DNA from: Caldilineaceae bacterium
GTDB taxonomy: Bacteria; Chloroflexota; Anaerolineae; Caldilineales; Caldilineaceae
Assembly: GCA_019637695.1 (NCBI GenBank)
Contig: JAHBVG010000082.1
Coordinates: 1-32,319, forward strand
Length of the DNA: 32,319 bases
Direction of reading: 5' to 3'
In this document: piece by piece, positions 21,161-27,870 of the stretch
Layout of the letters: each line of letters opens with the position of its first letter
Numbering within the stretch: position 1 is the first letter of the stretch
Notes under the pieces: model-generated
Told to the model about the DNA's origin: nothing
The model's database searches: none
Seen by the model: only the letters and a program-made list of their open reading frames with translations
Position numbers and translations under genes: made by a program

Positions 21161-21951
21161 TCGTCCGTGAGATGGGAGGAGGGCGTCTGCTCTGTATTCC
21201 CCAACCTACCCATGCGTTGATGGCGGCGCAGTTCTGCCGTCATTGGGGCAACGCCGATTTTGCGGCTCCTCAGCCCTACACCCCGGTGATGATGGCAATC
21301 GCCCAACATGACAACGGCTGGTATGAATGGGAACTCGCCCCACGCCTGCGCGCCGACGGCTTCCCCATGGATTTTATGACCCATACCGATCAGGTCGAGA
21401 AAACGGCTCTGTGGCAGCGCGGCATCAACCGGGTGTGGGCGCAACATCCCTATGCGGCGCTGCTGGTGGGCCGCCATGCCAGCATCCTCTACGAACAATT
21501 CCTTGCCCAGAGTGCCTATGATGGAAAGAACGAGCGCGTCGTCCGCGCGTTTCTGGCCGACCAACGGCAGATGCTGGAACGGGCACGACGTCTGCTCGGC
21601 GGGGATCGGGATCTGCTCGCCGCTATGCAGCAAGAGACCATTGAGATCAACACGCGGCTGCTCCAATTCGGCGATCATGCCAGCCTGCAAGTGAGTGTGC
21701 CCTGGTCCGCGCAGACAACACTCCCCCATTGCCCATTGGACTATTCCGGCGCAACCGTGGAGATCCGCATAGTCTACAACGATTGTGCGATTACCTTCGA
21801 TCCCTGGCCCTACGGCGTCGATCAATTTGAGGTGACGCTCGAAGGCTATCTCATCGATGGCGAACGCTTCGCCGACGAAGCCGGCTATCACCGGGCATTG
21901 AGCGAGGCGTCGTTTTACCGGAAGACATGGAACGTAATGCGTAATGCGTAA
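21157..21951 (+). CDS. DUF3891 family protein
   Basis: A 264-residue protein with the DUF3891 pattern: MIVREMGGGRLLCIPQPTH at the N-terminus, AAQFCRHWGN, then AIAQHDNGWYEWE, with conserved histidines and acidic residues that could bind a metal. Family function is unknown. ATG 21157 overlaps the previous stop (ATGA) and has AAGGAAA upstream. The last residues (NVMRNA) and the stop codon are written by CGTAATG words of the adjoining hairpin, so the natural C-terminus may have been replaced. Confidence 0.8.
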   Translation: MIVREMGGGRLLCIPQPTHALMAAQFCRHWGNADFAAPQPYTPVMMAIAQHDNGWYEWELAPRLRADGFPMDFMTHTDQVEKTALWQRGINRVWAQHPYAALLVGRHASILYEQFLAQSAYDGKNERVVRAFLADQRQMLERARRLLGGDRDLLAAMQQETIEINTRLLQFGDHASLQVSVPWSAQTTLPHCPLDYSGATVEIRIVYNDCAITFDPWPYGVDQFEVTLEGYLIDGERFADEAGYHRALSEASFYRKTWNVMRNA

Positions 21952-22013
21952 CTCAGAAGAGATCGTCGCTGCGCGATCAATCTGCTATCACGGATTACGC
22001 ATTGCGCATTACG
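21933..22013. repeat. CGTAATG heptad hairpin
   Basis: Left arm CGTAATG CGTAATG CGTAA (21933-21951) contains the DUF3891 stop. Right arm at 21995-22013 is its inverse with one mismatch (19 bp). The right end leads directly into the GAAGGA RBS of the next gene. Confidence 0.8.
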
Positions 22014-22026
22014 AAGGACAGATTGA

Positions 22027-23514
22027 ATGTATCGATTCTACCATTCCCCTCTCGCCCTTGAAGATGCACTCCAGTTGAAGGCCCAGCACGGCGAGGGGGC
22101 GCGCATGATCGCCGGTGGCACCGATCTGCTCATCGAATTGGATCGGGGTGTGCGATCCGCGCCCGACGGCGGAGCAGTGGGGATCATCGACATCACCCGT
22201 ATCCCTGGCCTGGCCGAGATCTGGGAAGCGGACGGCTGGATCCACCTGGGCGCGCTGGTGACGCACAACCAATGTGTAGCCAGCCCGTTGATCGTCGAAA
22301 GGGCCTTTCCGCTGGCGCGGGCCTGCTGGGAAGTGGGCGCGCCGCAGATCCGCAACCGCGCCACCATCGCCGGGAATGTGATCACCGCCAGCCCGGCCAA
22401 TGATTCGATTACGCCGTTGATGGCGTTGGATGCTACCGTCACCGTGGCGAGTGCGGCGCGTGGCGAACGGACGCTGCCTATCGACGCCTTCCTCACCGGT
22501 TTCCGCCGCGTGGACCTGACCGCCGATGAGATCCTCACGCGCATCTCGTTGCGTCCATTGGCGCAAAGCGAGCGGGGCAACTTCATCAAATTGGGGCTGC
22601 GGCGGGCGCAGGCAATCACCGTCAACAACATCGCGGCGGTGATCACTTTTGCCGAGGATAGGCAGACCGTCAAACGGGCGCGCATCAGCCTGGGCGCGGT
22701 GGCCCCGCGCGTTGTGCGGGCGACGGCGGCGGAATCCTATCTGGCGGGCAAAACGCTGACCGAGGAGATCATGGTTGAAGCGGCCCGGCTGTCGATGGAA
22801 GCTGCCTCCCCCATCGACGACATTCGCGCCAGCGCCGACTATCGACGGGCCATGGTGCAGACGCTCACCGCCCGCATCCTGCGCCAGATCGGCGAGGGAC
22901 GCGAACGTGAGGGCTGGCTCGCCCATCCTGTGCTGCTGTGGGGCGAGACGGATGGGAAGTGGCCGGTGGAGGGGAGACAACAGACGGCAGACGGCAGACG
23001 ACAGACCAGGGACGACAGAGCTACCGAGGACAGCGGACGCAATTCGCAATTCGCAATTCGCCCCTCGCAACTCGCCATTGTCAACGGCATCCCCACCCAC
23101 CTCCCCCCTGGCATGACGCTATTGGACAGTCTGCGCGAGGCCGGGTTTGTGGGGGTGAAGGAGGGCTGCGCCGAGGGGGAATGCGGCGCGTGTACCGTCT
23201 TCCTTGACGGCATGGCGGTGATGGCCTGTCTTGTCCCCGCGGAACGGGCCGCCGGCAGCGAGGTGATCACCGTGGAAGGGCTGGGCGAAGGGGCGCGGCT
23301 GCATCCGGTGCAGAGCGCGTTGGCGGCGAGTGGAGGCGTCCAATGCGGCTACTGCACGCCCGGTTTTGTCATGTCCGCGGCCAAGCTGCTAGAGGAACGT
23401 CCGCAACCGACGCGCGGCGAAGCGCAGGAAGCGATCACCGGCAATTTGTGTCGTTGCACCGGCTATCGCAAGATCCTCGACGCGGTGGTGATGGCGGGGG
23501 AGCAGCGAAAGTAA
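22027..23514 (+). CDS. Molybdenum hydroxylase FAD subunit fused to 2Fe-2S subunit
   Basis: A 495-residue fusion. Residues 1-300 are the FAD (CoxM/XdhB-type) subunit, with AGGTDLL at 29-35 and TIAGN at 113-117 for FAD binding. Residues about 350-495 are the small (CoxS/XdhC-type) subunit with eight cluster cysteines: C381, C386, C389, C401 and C440, C443, C475, C477 (GYCTPG, CRCTGYRK). The order FAD then 2Fe-2S is the reverse of eukaryotic xanthine dehydrogenase. Residues about 316-350 are a polar linker encoded by CAGACGG and GCAATTC heptad words (22970-23080). It should pass electrons from the molybdenum site of the large subunit at 27871 through the clusters to FAD. Start has GAAGGA upstream. 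Confidence 0.92.
   Translation: MYRFYHSPLALEDALQLKAQHGEGARMIAGGTDLLIELDRGVRSAPDGGAVGIIDITRIPGLAEIWEADGWIHLGALVTHNQCVASPLIVERAFPLARACWEVGAPQIRNRATIAGNVITASPANDSITPLMALDATVTVASAARGERTLPIDAFLTGFRRVDLTADEILTRISLRPLAQSERGNFIKLGLRRAQAITVNNIAAVITFAEDRQTVKRARISLGAVAPRVVRATAAESYLAGKTLTEEIMVEAARLSMEAASPIDDIRASADYRRAMVQTLTARILRQIGEGREREGWLAHPVLLWGETDGKWPVEGRQQTADGRRQTRDDRATEDSGRNSQFAIRPSQLAIVNGIPTHLPPGMTLLDSLREAGFVGVKEGCAEGECGACTVFLDGMAVMACLVPAERAAGSEVITVEGLGEGARLHPVQSALAASGGVQCGYCTPGFVMSAAKLLEERPQPTRGEAQEAITGNLCRCTGYRKILDAVVMAGEQRK
22970..23080 (+). repeat. Heptad words inside the FAD/2Fe-2S fusion gene
   Basis: Two tracts within the coding sequence: CAGACGG CAGACGG CAGACGA CAGACCA, then GCAATTC GCAATTC GCAATTC GCCCCTC GCAACTC, both with period 7. 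They lie exactly between the two protein domains and remain open in frame. Confidence 0.75.
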
Positions 23515-23625
23515 TCAATCGTTTAGTCGAGCTTGTTTGCAGAGATTGAGGGATTAGGCGATCAGGAGATTATGGTGGTCGTTTAGTCGCTCAATCGCTT
23601 AATCCCATAATCGCTTAATCTCGAA
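23515..23625. repeat. CGCTTAAT/CGATTAGG octad repeat spacer
   Basis: Words of 8 nt in both orientations (gattaggcgatcagg, cgctcaat cgcttaat cccataat cgcttaat). They fill the spacer between the fusion gene and the NIPSNAP gene. Confidence 0.65.
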
Positions 23626-23664
23626 AGCCTGTCTGAGTGGCATAACAAACTGTAGGAGAACTGT

Positions 23665-23985
23665 ATGCTCTTTGAACTACGCCAATATCGCATCCACCCC
23701 GGCAAGCGGGACGAGTGGGTGAAATTCATGGACGAAGTGATCATCCCCTTTCAAGCCTCCAAGGGGATGGTGATCGTCGCCAGCTTCGTGGCCGAAGATG
23801 ACCCGGATCTCTACGTCTGGATCCGCCGCTTCGACGACGAAGAGGATCGCAAACGGCTCTACGCTGCCGTCTACGAGAGCGACTTTTGGAAAAATGAGGT
23901 CTCGCCCAAAGTACCCGACATGCTCGACCGTGCGAAGATCGTCGTGACACGGCTCAACCCGACGGCGAAGTCCGTGTTGAGGTGA
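23665..23985 (+). CDS. NIPSNAP family protein
   Basis: A 106-residue ferredoxin-like-fold (dimeric alpha/beta barrel) protein. MLFELRQYRIHPGKRDEWVKFMDEVIIPF is broken into the typical ELRxYxxxPGKxxE pattern, and VWIRRFDDEEDRKRLYAAVY follows. Family function is not established; members are often encoded next to catabolic oxidoreductases. AGGAG lies 8 nt before ATG 23665. The stop TGA is 1-2 nt before or within the start of the heptad element that follows. Confidence 0.85.
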   Translation: MLFELRQYRIHPGKRDEWVKFMDEVIIPFQASKGMVIVASFVAEDDPDLYVWIRRFDDEEDRKRLYAAVYESDFWKNEVSPKVPDMLDRAKIVVTRLNPTAKSVLR

Positions 23986-24113
23986 TTGGAGATTGGGGAC
24001 TGGGGATAGTGTAGACAATCTCTAATCTCCAATCTCTAATCTCTGGTTGACAGCGATTAGGCGATTAGGCGATTTCAGATCCTCAACCCAGTTCCCGATC
24101 CCCAGTCCCCAGA
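23986..24113. repeat. Composite heptad-word element B
   Basis: Order of parts: GGAGATT GGGGACT GGGGATA; AATCTCT AATCTCC AATCTCT AATCTCT; CGATTAGG words with ATTTCAGA; then the inverse ATCCCCAGTCCCCAG. It begins at the NIPSNAP stop codon and is closely related to element C at 26101. Confidence 0.8.
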
Positions 24114-24123
24114 AAGAGACACA

Positions 24124-25116
24124 ATGACCGACAAACCTACACAACCCATCCGCTGGGGCATTATCGGCTGCGGCGATGTGACCGAAGTGAAGAGCGGACC
24201 GGCCTTTCGCAAGATCGACGGTTCGGAATTGGTGATGGTGATGCGGCGCAACGGCGACCTGGCCGCGGACTATGCGCGGCGGCATGGCGTCTCCCGTTGG
24301 ACCGACGACGCCGACGCGCTGATCCACGATCCAGAGGTGGACGCGGTCTACATTGCCACGCCGCCCGACTCCCACGCCGATTACACCTTGAAGGTTGCAG
24401 CGGCGGGCAAGCCGGTCTATGTGGAAAAACCCATGGCGCGCAGTTACGCCGAATGTCTGCACATGATCGACGCTTGCAACGCGGCGGGCGTTCCCCTCTT
24501 TGTGGCCTATTACCGGCGCGCCATGCCCAGCTTTGTCAAAGTCAAGGAGCTTGTCGAAAGCGGCGCCGTGGGGGACGTGCGTTTTGTCGCCATTCGATTG
24601 TTGCAACCCATCCGCCCGGCGGAGCGCGATCCCGAAACCCGGCCCTGGCGGGTGATCCCCGAAGTTGCCGGCGGCGGACACTTCTTCGATCTGGGATCAC
24701 ACCAGCTTGATTTCCTCGATTATCTGTTCGGCCCCATCACCGCCGCGCAGGGACAGACAGCCAACCAAGCCGGTTTCTATCCGGCGGAGGATATTGTCTG
24801 CGCCAACTTCCGCTTCGCCAACGGGGTCATGGGCAGCGGCATCTGGGCCTTTATGGTCTCCCCTACCCAAAAACAGGACACCATCGAGATCTTCGGCAGC
24901 GAGGGCAAGATCACCTTTGCCGCGTTCAGCCCTGATCCTGTACGGCTCGAACGCGAGGACGGCGTGCAGGAATGGCCGATCCCCTACCCGGAGCATGTGC
25001 AGCAACCGTTGATCCAAACTATTGTGGACGCATTACAGGGCCGCGGGCGCTGCCCAAGCACTGGCGACAGCGCGGCGCGCACATCGAGGGTGATGGATGA
25101 AATCGTGGGCAAGTAG
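24124..25116 (+). CDS. Gfo/Idh/MocA family oxidoreductase
   Basis: A 330-residue NAD(P)-dependent dehydrogenase. WGIIGCGDVTE is the nucleotide-binding loop (GxGxx), VYIATPPDSHADY the second strand region, and VEKPMARS carries the catalytic lysine K102, unlike the edge copy at 1-1110. GGGHFFDLGSHQLDFLDYLFG holds the substrate-domain histidine motif. Family substrates are sugars, inositols and dihydrodiols; the actual one is unknown. Its end overlaps the next gene by 20 nt. The pair is bracketed by composite repeat elements B and C. Confidence 0.92.
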   Translation: MTDKPTQPIRWGIIGCGDVTEVKSGPAFRKIDGSELVMVMRRNGDLAADYARRHGVSRWTDDADALIHDPEVDAVYIATPPDSHADYTLKVAAAGKPVYVEKPMARSYAECLHMIDACNAAGVPLFVAYYRRAMPSFVKVKELVESGAVGDVRFVAIRLLQPIRPAERDPETRPWRVIPEVAGGGHFFDLGSHQLDFLDYLFGPITAAQGQTANQAGFYPAEDIVCANFRFANGVMGSGIWAFMVSPTQKQDTIEIFGSEGKITFAAFSPDPVRLEREDGVQEWPIPYPEHVQQPLIQTIVDALQGRGRCPSTGDSAARTSRVMDEIVGK

Positions 25117-26104
25117 GATCGCCGGCTGGCTGCGCGGGGATGTTTCCGCGCCAGCGCCGATGATCCCCGCAATGACAGACGCGCAAAGAATGGCAGCCCC
25201 CGCCGCTTACGAGATCCCGGTGCTGCGCATCGACTATTTCCCCGTGAAGAGCGGCAACATTGATCGCGCCGTCACCGGTGATGTCTCTGCGCCGCTGGGG
25301 CAGATCCGCGAGCATGTGGCGCACACGACGCAGACGGTGATCGACGCCTTGCAGCGGGGCAGCACCCATCACAGCTACAAAGATCCTTCGGCGCAGCCCA
25401 GCCTTCGCTATCGCATCGTCGAGACGATTGAAATTTTGGAGCCGCTGCCCACCTACCCCAAACCGCGCCACCGCGTGCCCATGACCGATTACAACGCCAT
25501 TTTGAATCGGATCGGTATTGAAACCTGGGTGAAGGATCGGGGCGTCAAAGAGGTCTGGCTGTGGGGATACCACGGCGGCGTGATCGATCTGTGGGAATCG
25601 AACATGGCCGGTCCGTGGGGCGATATCAGCAACAGCGACCGCGATCCCTACGATCTGCATGCGCTGGATCGAACATACACGGTCTATCATTATAACTATG
25701 GACGCGGCCCCTCCGAAGCGGTGGAAGATCACATGCACCAGATCGAGGCCGTGCTGCGCTACATCGATCCTGATCTCTTTTGGGACAAATTCGTGGGCAA
25801 GCCCGGCGAGGGACGCTGTGGCTGGTCCCATTACCCGCCCAACGGCGTGCGCGACTATGATTGGGCCAACCGCGACTTCATCCTCACTGACATTGAGGAT
25901 TGGCGTCCTGATGGCGGCCCAAAACAACGTATAAATTGTGAGCGCTGGAACTGTGATAGTCTGACATGGTTCATCTATTGGATGCAAAACCTGCCCGGCG
26001 CGCACAACGGCCTCAGCTATCGAGGGCGTCCGCTCACCAATTGGTGGACCTTCATTGGTGATTTTGATGGCGCCATGCGCAGCCAGCGTGGATTGGTTGA
26101 GTGA
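25097..26104 (+). CDS. Uncharacterised protein rich in His/Trp/Asp motifs
   Basis: A 335-residue protein I cannot assign to a named family. It has a dense set of likely conserved blocks: VKEVWLWGYHGG, ESNMAGPWGDISNSDRD, YTVYHYNYGRG, AVEDHMHQIEAV, CGWSHYPPN, DYDWANRDF and TNWWTFIGDFD. The many His, Glu, Asp and Trp residues suggest a metal-dependent or carbohydrate-active enzyme, but no catalytic signature is recognised. ATG 25097 overlaps the dehydrogenase gene; ATG 25160 (MIPAMTDAQ) is an alternative start. No clear signal peptide is seen. The stop TGA lies in the first word of repeat element C. Confidence 0.7.
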   Translation: MKSWASRIAGWLRGDVSAPAPMIPAMTDAQRMAAPAAYEIPVLRIDYFPVKSGNIDRAVTGDVSAPLGQIREHVAHTTQTVIDALQRGSTHHSYKDPSAQPSLRYRIVETIEILEPLPTYPKPRHRVPMTDYNAILNRIGIETWVKDRGVKEVWLWGYHGGVIDLWESNMAGPWGDISNSDRDPYDLHALDRTYTVYHYNYGRGPSEAVEDHMHQIEAVLRYIDPDLFWDKFVGKPGEGRCGWSHYPPNGVRDYDWANRDFILTDIEDWRPDGGPKQRINCERWNCDSLTWFIYWMQNLPGAHNGLSYRGRPLTNWWTFIGDFDGAMRSQRGLVE

Positions 26105-26222
26105 TTGGGGATCGGGGACTGGGTTGACAATCTCTAATCTCCAGTCTCTGATCTATCGTGTACGGCGATTGGGCGATTAGGAGATTTCAGACACTCGATC
26201 CGATCCCCAGTCTCTAATTCCT
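26101..26222. repeat. Composite heptad-word element C
   Basis: Same order of parts as element B: GTGATTGGGGATCGGGGACT; TTGACAATCTCTAATCTCCA; CGATTGGG/CGATTAGG with ATTTCAGA; then the inverse GATCCGATCCCCAGTC. It starts in the stop codon of the preceding gene. Confidence 0.8.
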
Positions 26223-26229
26223 GATAGCC

Positions 26230-26727
26230 ATGAACTACACCATCGACTCTCTCCACCCCAACGATTGGTCCCAGATCTGCCGGATCTACCGGGAGGGGAT
26301 CGCCACTGGCAATGCGACCTTTCAGACGGAAGCACCCACATGGGAAGCCTGGGGTGCCGGGCATCTGCTATCCCCGCGGCTGGTCGCTCGCCGCGAGGAT
26401 TGGCTCCTGGGTTGGGCAGCCCTGAGTCGCGTCTCGGCCCGTCCGGTCTACGCCGGGGTGACAGAAGTTAGCATCTATATCGCAGAGGATGCGCGCGGAC
26501 AGGGCGTCGGGCGAACGTTGCTGTCCGCGCTGATCGTTGCCTCGGAAGCGGCAGGCATATGGACCCTCCAGGCTGGCATCTTCCCAGAAAACGAGGCCAG
26601 CCTGTCCTTGCATCAGAAACTTGGATTTCGCATCGTCGGGCGGCGAGAGCGCATTGGCCAGCTTCACGGCGTCTGGCGCGATGTACTCTTGCTGGAACGG
26701 CGCAGTCAAACGGTAGGAGCGGATTGA
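26230..26727 (+). CDS. GNAT N-acetyltransferase, phosphinothricin acetyltransferase-like
   Basis: A 165-residue GNAT enzyme. The acetyl-CoA loop is RGQGVGRTLLSALI; SIYIAEDARG precedes it as in the PAT/Bar group; and NEASLSLHQKLGFRIVG followed by GVWRDVLLLER is the typical C-terminus of that group. Members acetylate small amines such as phosphinothricin or methionine sulfone-like compounds; the native substrate is uncertain. The gene starts 8 nt after repeat element C with no clear RBS. It directly abuts the next GNAT gene. Confidence 0.85.
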   Translation: MNYTIDSLHPNDWSQICRIYREGIATGNATFQTEAPTWEAWGAGHLLSPRLVARREDWLLGWAALSRVSARPVYAGVTEVSIYIAEDARGQGVGRTLLSALIVASEAAGIWTLQAGIFPENEASLSLHQKLGFRIVGRRERIGQLHGVWRDVLLLERRSQTVGAD

Positions 26728-27252
26728 ATGCAGGAAGTGATTACCTATTATTTGGAGATGTTGGAGCCTTCAGATCTACGACCGGCGCGGCCCATCGAGC
26801 GTCCATTTGAAGTGCGCCGGGCGGGAATCCCCTATCCTGCCCTAAATCGCTTCCTCTACCAGGAGGTGGGCGCGGCGTATCAGTGGATCGACCGGCTGAG
26901 TTGGAGCGAGGAACGCTGGCTGACTTATCTGGACCGTCCAGCGCTTCAGACCTGGCTGGGATATGTCAGCGGTACACCAGCGGGCTATTTCGAGTTGGAA
27001 GCGCAAGAGCAAGGCAACGTGGAACTCGCCTATTTTGGGCTGCTGCCACCCTTCCTCGGCCAGGGGATCGGCGGCGCGTTGTTGACGGCAGCGATTGAGC
27101 GCGCCTGGGCCATGGACGCCCGGCGCGTCTGGGTCCATACTTGTTCTCTCGATCACCCGGCGGCGTTGCGCAACTATCAGGCGCGCGGCTTCCGCCTTTA
27201 TGATGAAAAGCGACATATCCAAACCATCCGCACACCAGAGGTGCAATTGTGA
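26728..27252 (+). CDS. GNAT family N-acetyltransferase
   Basis: A 174-residue GNAT protein. The acetyl-CoA binding segment is PPFLGQGIGGALLTAAIERAW, followed by VWVHTCSLDHPAALRNYQAR, a typical beta5-alpha4 region. The N-terminal half (residues 1-75) is divergent. ATG 26728 follows the previous stop without a gap, and AGGAG lies 9 nt upstream within the preceding gene. Its stop overlaps the acyltransferase start (GTGA). Substrate unknown; not obviously a duplicate of the neighbouring GNAT gene. Confidence 0.85.
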   Translation: MQEVITYYLEMLEPSDLRPARPIERPFEVRRAGIPYPALNRFLYQEVGAAYQWIDRLSWSEERWLTYLDRPALQTWLGYVSGTPAGYFELEAQEQGNVELAYFGLLPPFLGQGIGGALLTAAIERAWAMDARRVWVHTCSLDHPAALRNYQARGFRLYDEKRHIQTIRTPEVQL

Positions 27253-27848
27253 GCAACGCATTTGAAAAAACATGGATCAGCGGGGATGCCATCCCTCGGC
27301 GCGGCAATTGGTTTTCGCGCACGGTAGGGTCAGGATTGTTGTGGCTGGCCGGGTGGAAACCGGCAGGCCAGTTGCCCAATCTCTCCAAATTCATTGTTGT
27401 GGCTGCGCCGCACACCTCAAATTGGGATGGCGTGCTGGCTGTGCTTGTCCTCTGGGCGGCTGGCCTCAACATCCATTGGATGGTCAAAAGGGAAGTCCTC
27501 GACAATCCGTTTAGCGGCATCTTGCGCTGGCTGGGCGCCATCCCTGTGGATCGGCAGTCGCCAGTGGGCCTTGTCGATCAGATCGTCGAGCGCTTCACCA
27601 GCCGCGAGAAATTTATCGTCGTCATCACGCCAGAGGGGACGCGCAAACGGGTGGAAAAGTGGAAAACCGGTTTCTATCGCATTGCGATGGGGGCGAACGT
27701 TCCCATTGTGCTGGCCTACGCCGACTACCCCAAACGCACCGTTGGCATCGGCCCTACTCTGATCCCCACTGGCAATCTCGACGCAGATCTGGCCAGGATG
27801 ATGGACTTCTTCAAAACCGTCACCCCGCGGCATCCGGATCGGGCATGA
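27249..27848 (+). CDS. PlsC-like lysophospholipid acyltransferase
   Basis: A 199-residue 1-acyl-glycerol-3-phosphate acyltransferase-type protein starting at GTG 27249, overlapping the GNAT stop by 4 nt. The HX4D catalytic motif is APHTSNWDGV, and the phosphate-binding motif is TPEGTRKRVEKWKTGF. Both are well kept. At 199 residues it is shorter than classical PlsC (about 240), a size seen in the small subgroup whose members lack the N-terminal helix. It acts at the membrane face on phospholipid precursors or other lipid acceptors. Confidence 0.88.
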   Translation: MSNAFEKTWISGDAIPRRGNWFSRTVGSGLLWLAGWKPAGQLPNLSKFIVVAAPHTSNWDGVLAVLVLWAAGLNIHWMVKREVLDNPFSGILRWLGAIPVDRQSPVGLVDQIVERFTSREKFIVVITPEGTRKRVEKWKTGFYRIAMGANVPIVLAYADYPKRTVGIGPTLIPTGNLDADLARMMDFFKTVTPRHPDRA

Positions 27849-27870
27849 GTTTCATAGAAAGTGACCCAGT

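Noticed and set aside
22009..23100. Open frame of 363 codons on the minus strand
   Set aside because: Antisense to the FAD subunit gene with clear FAD motifs; no RBS and no family features.
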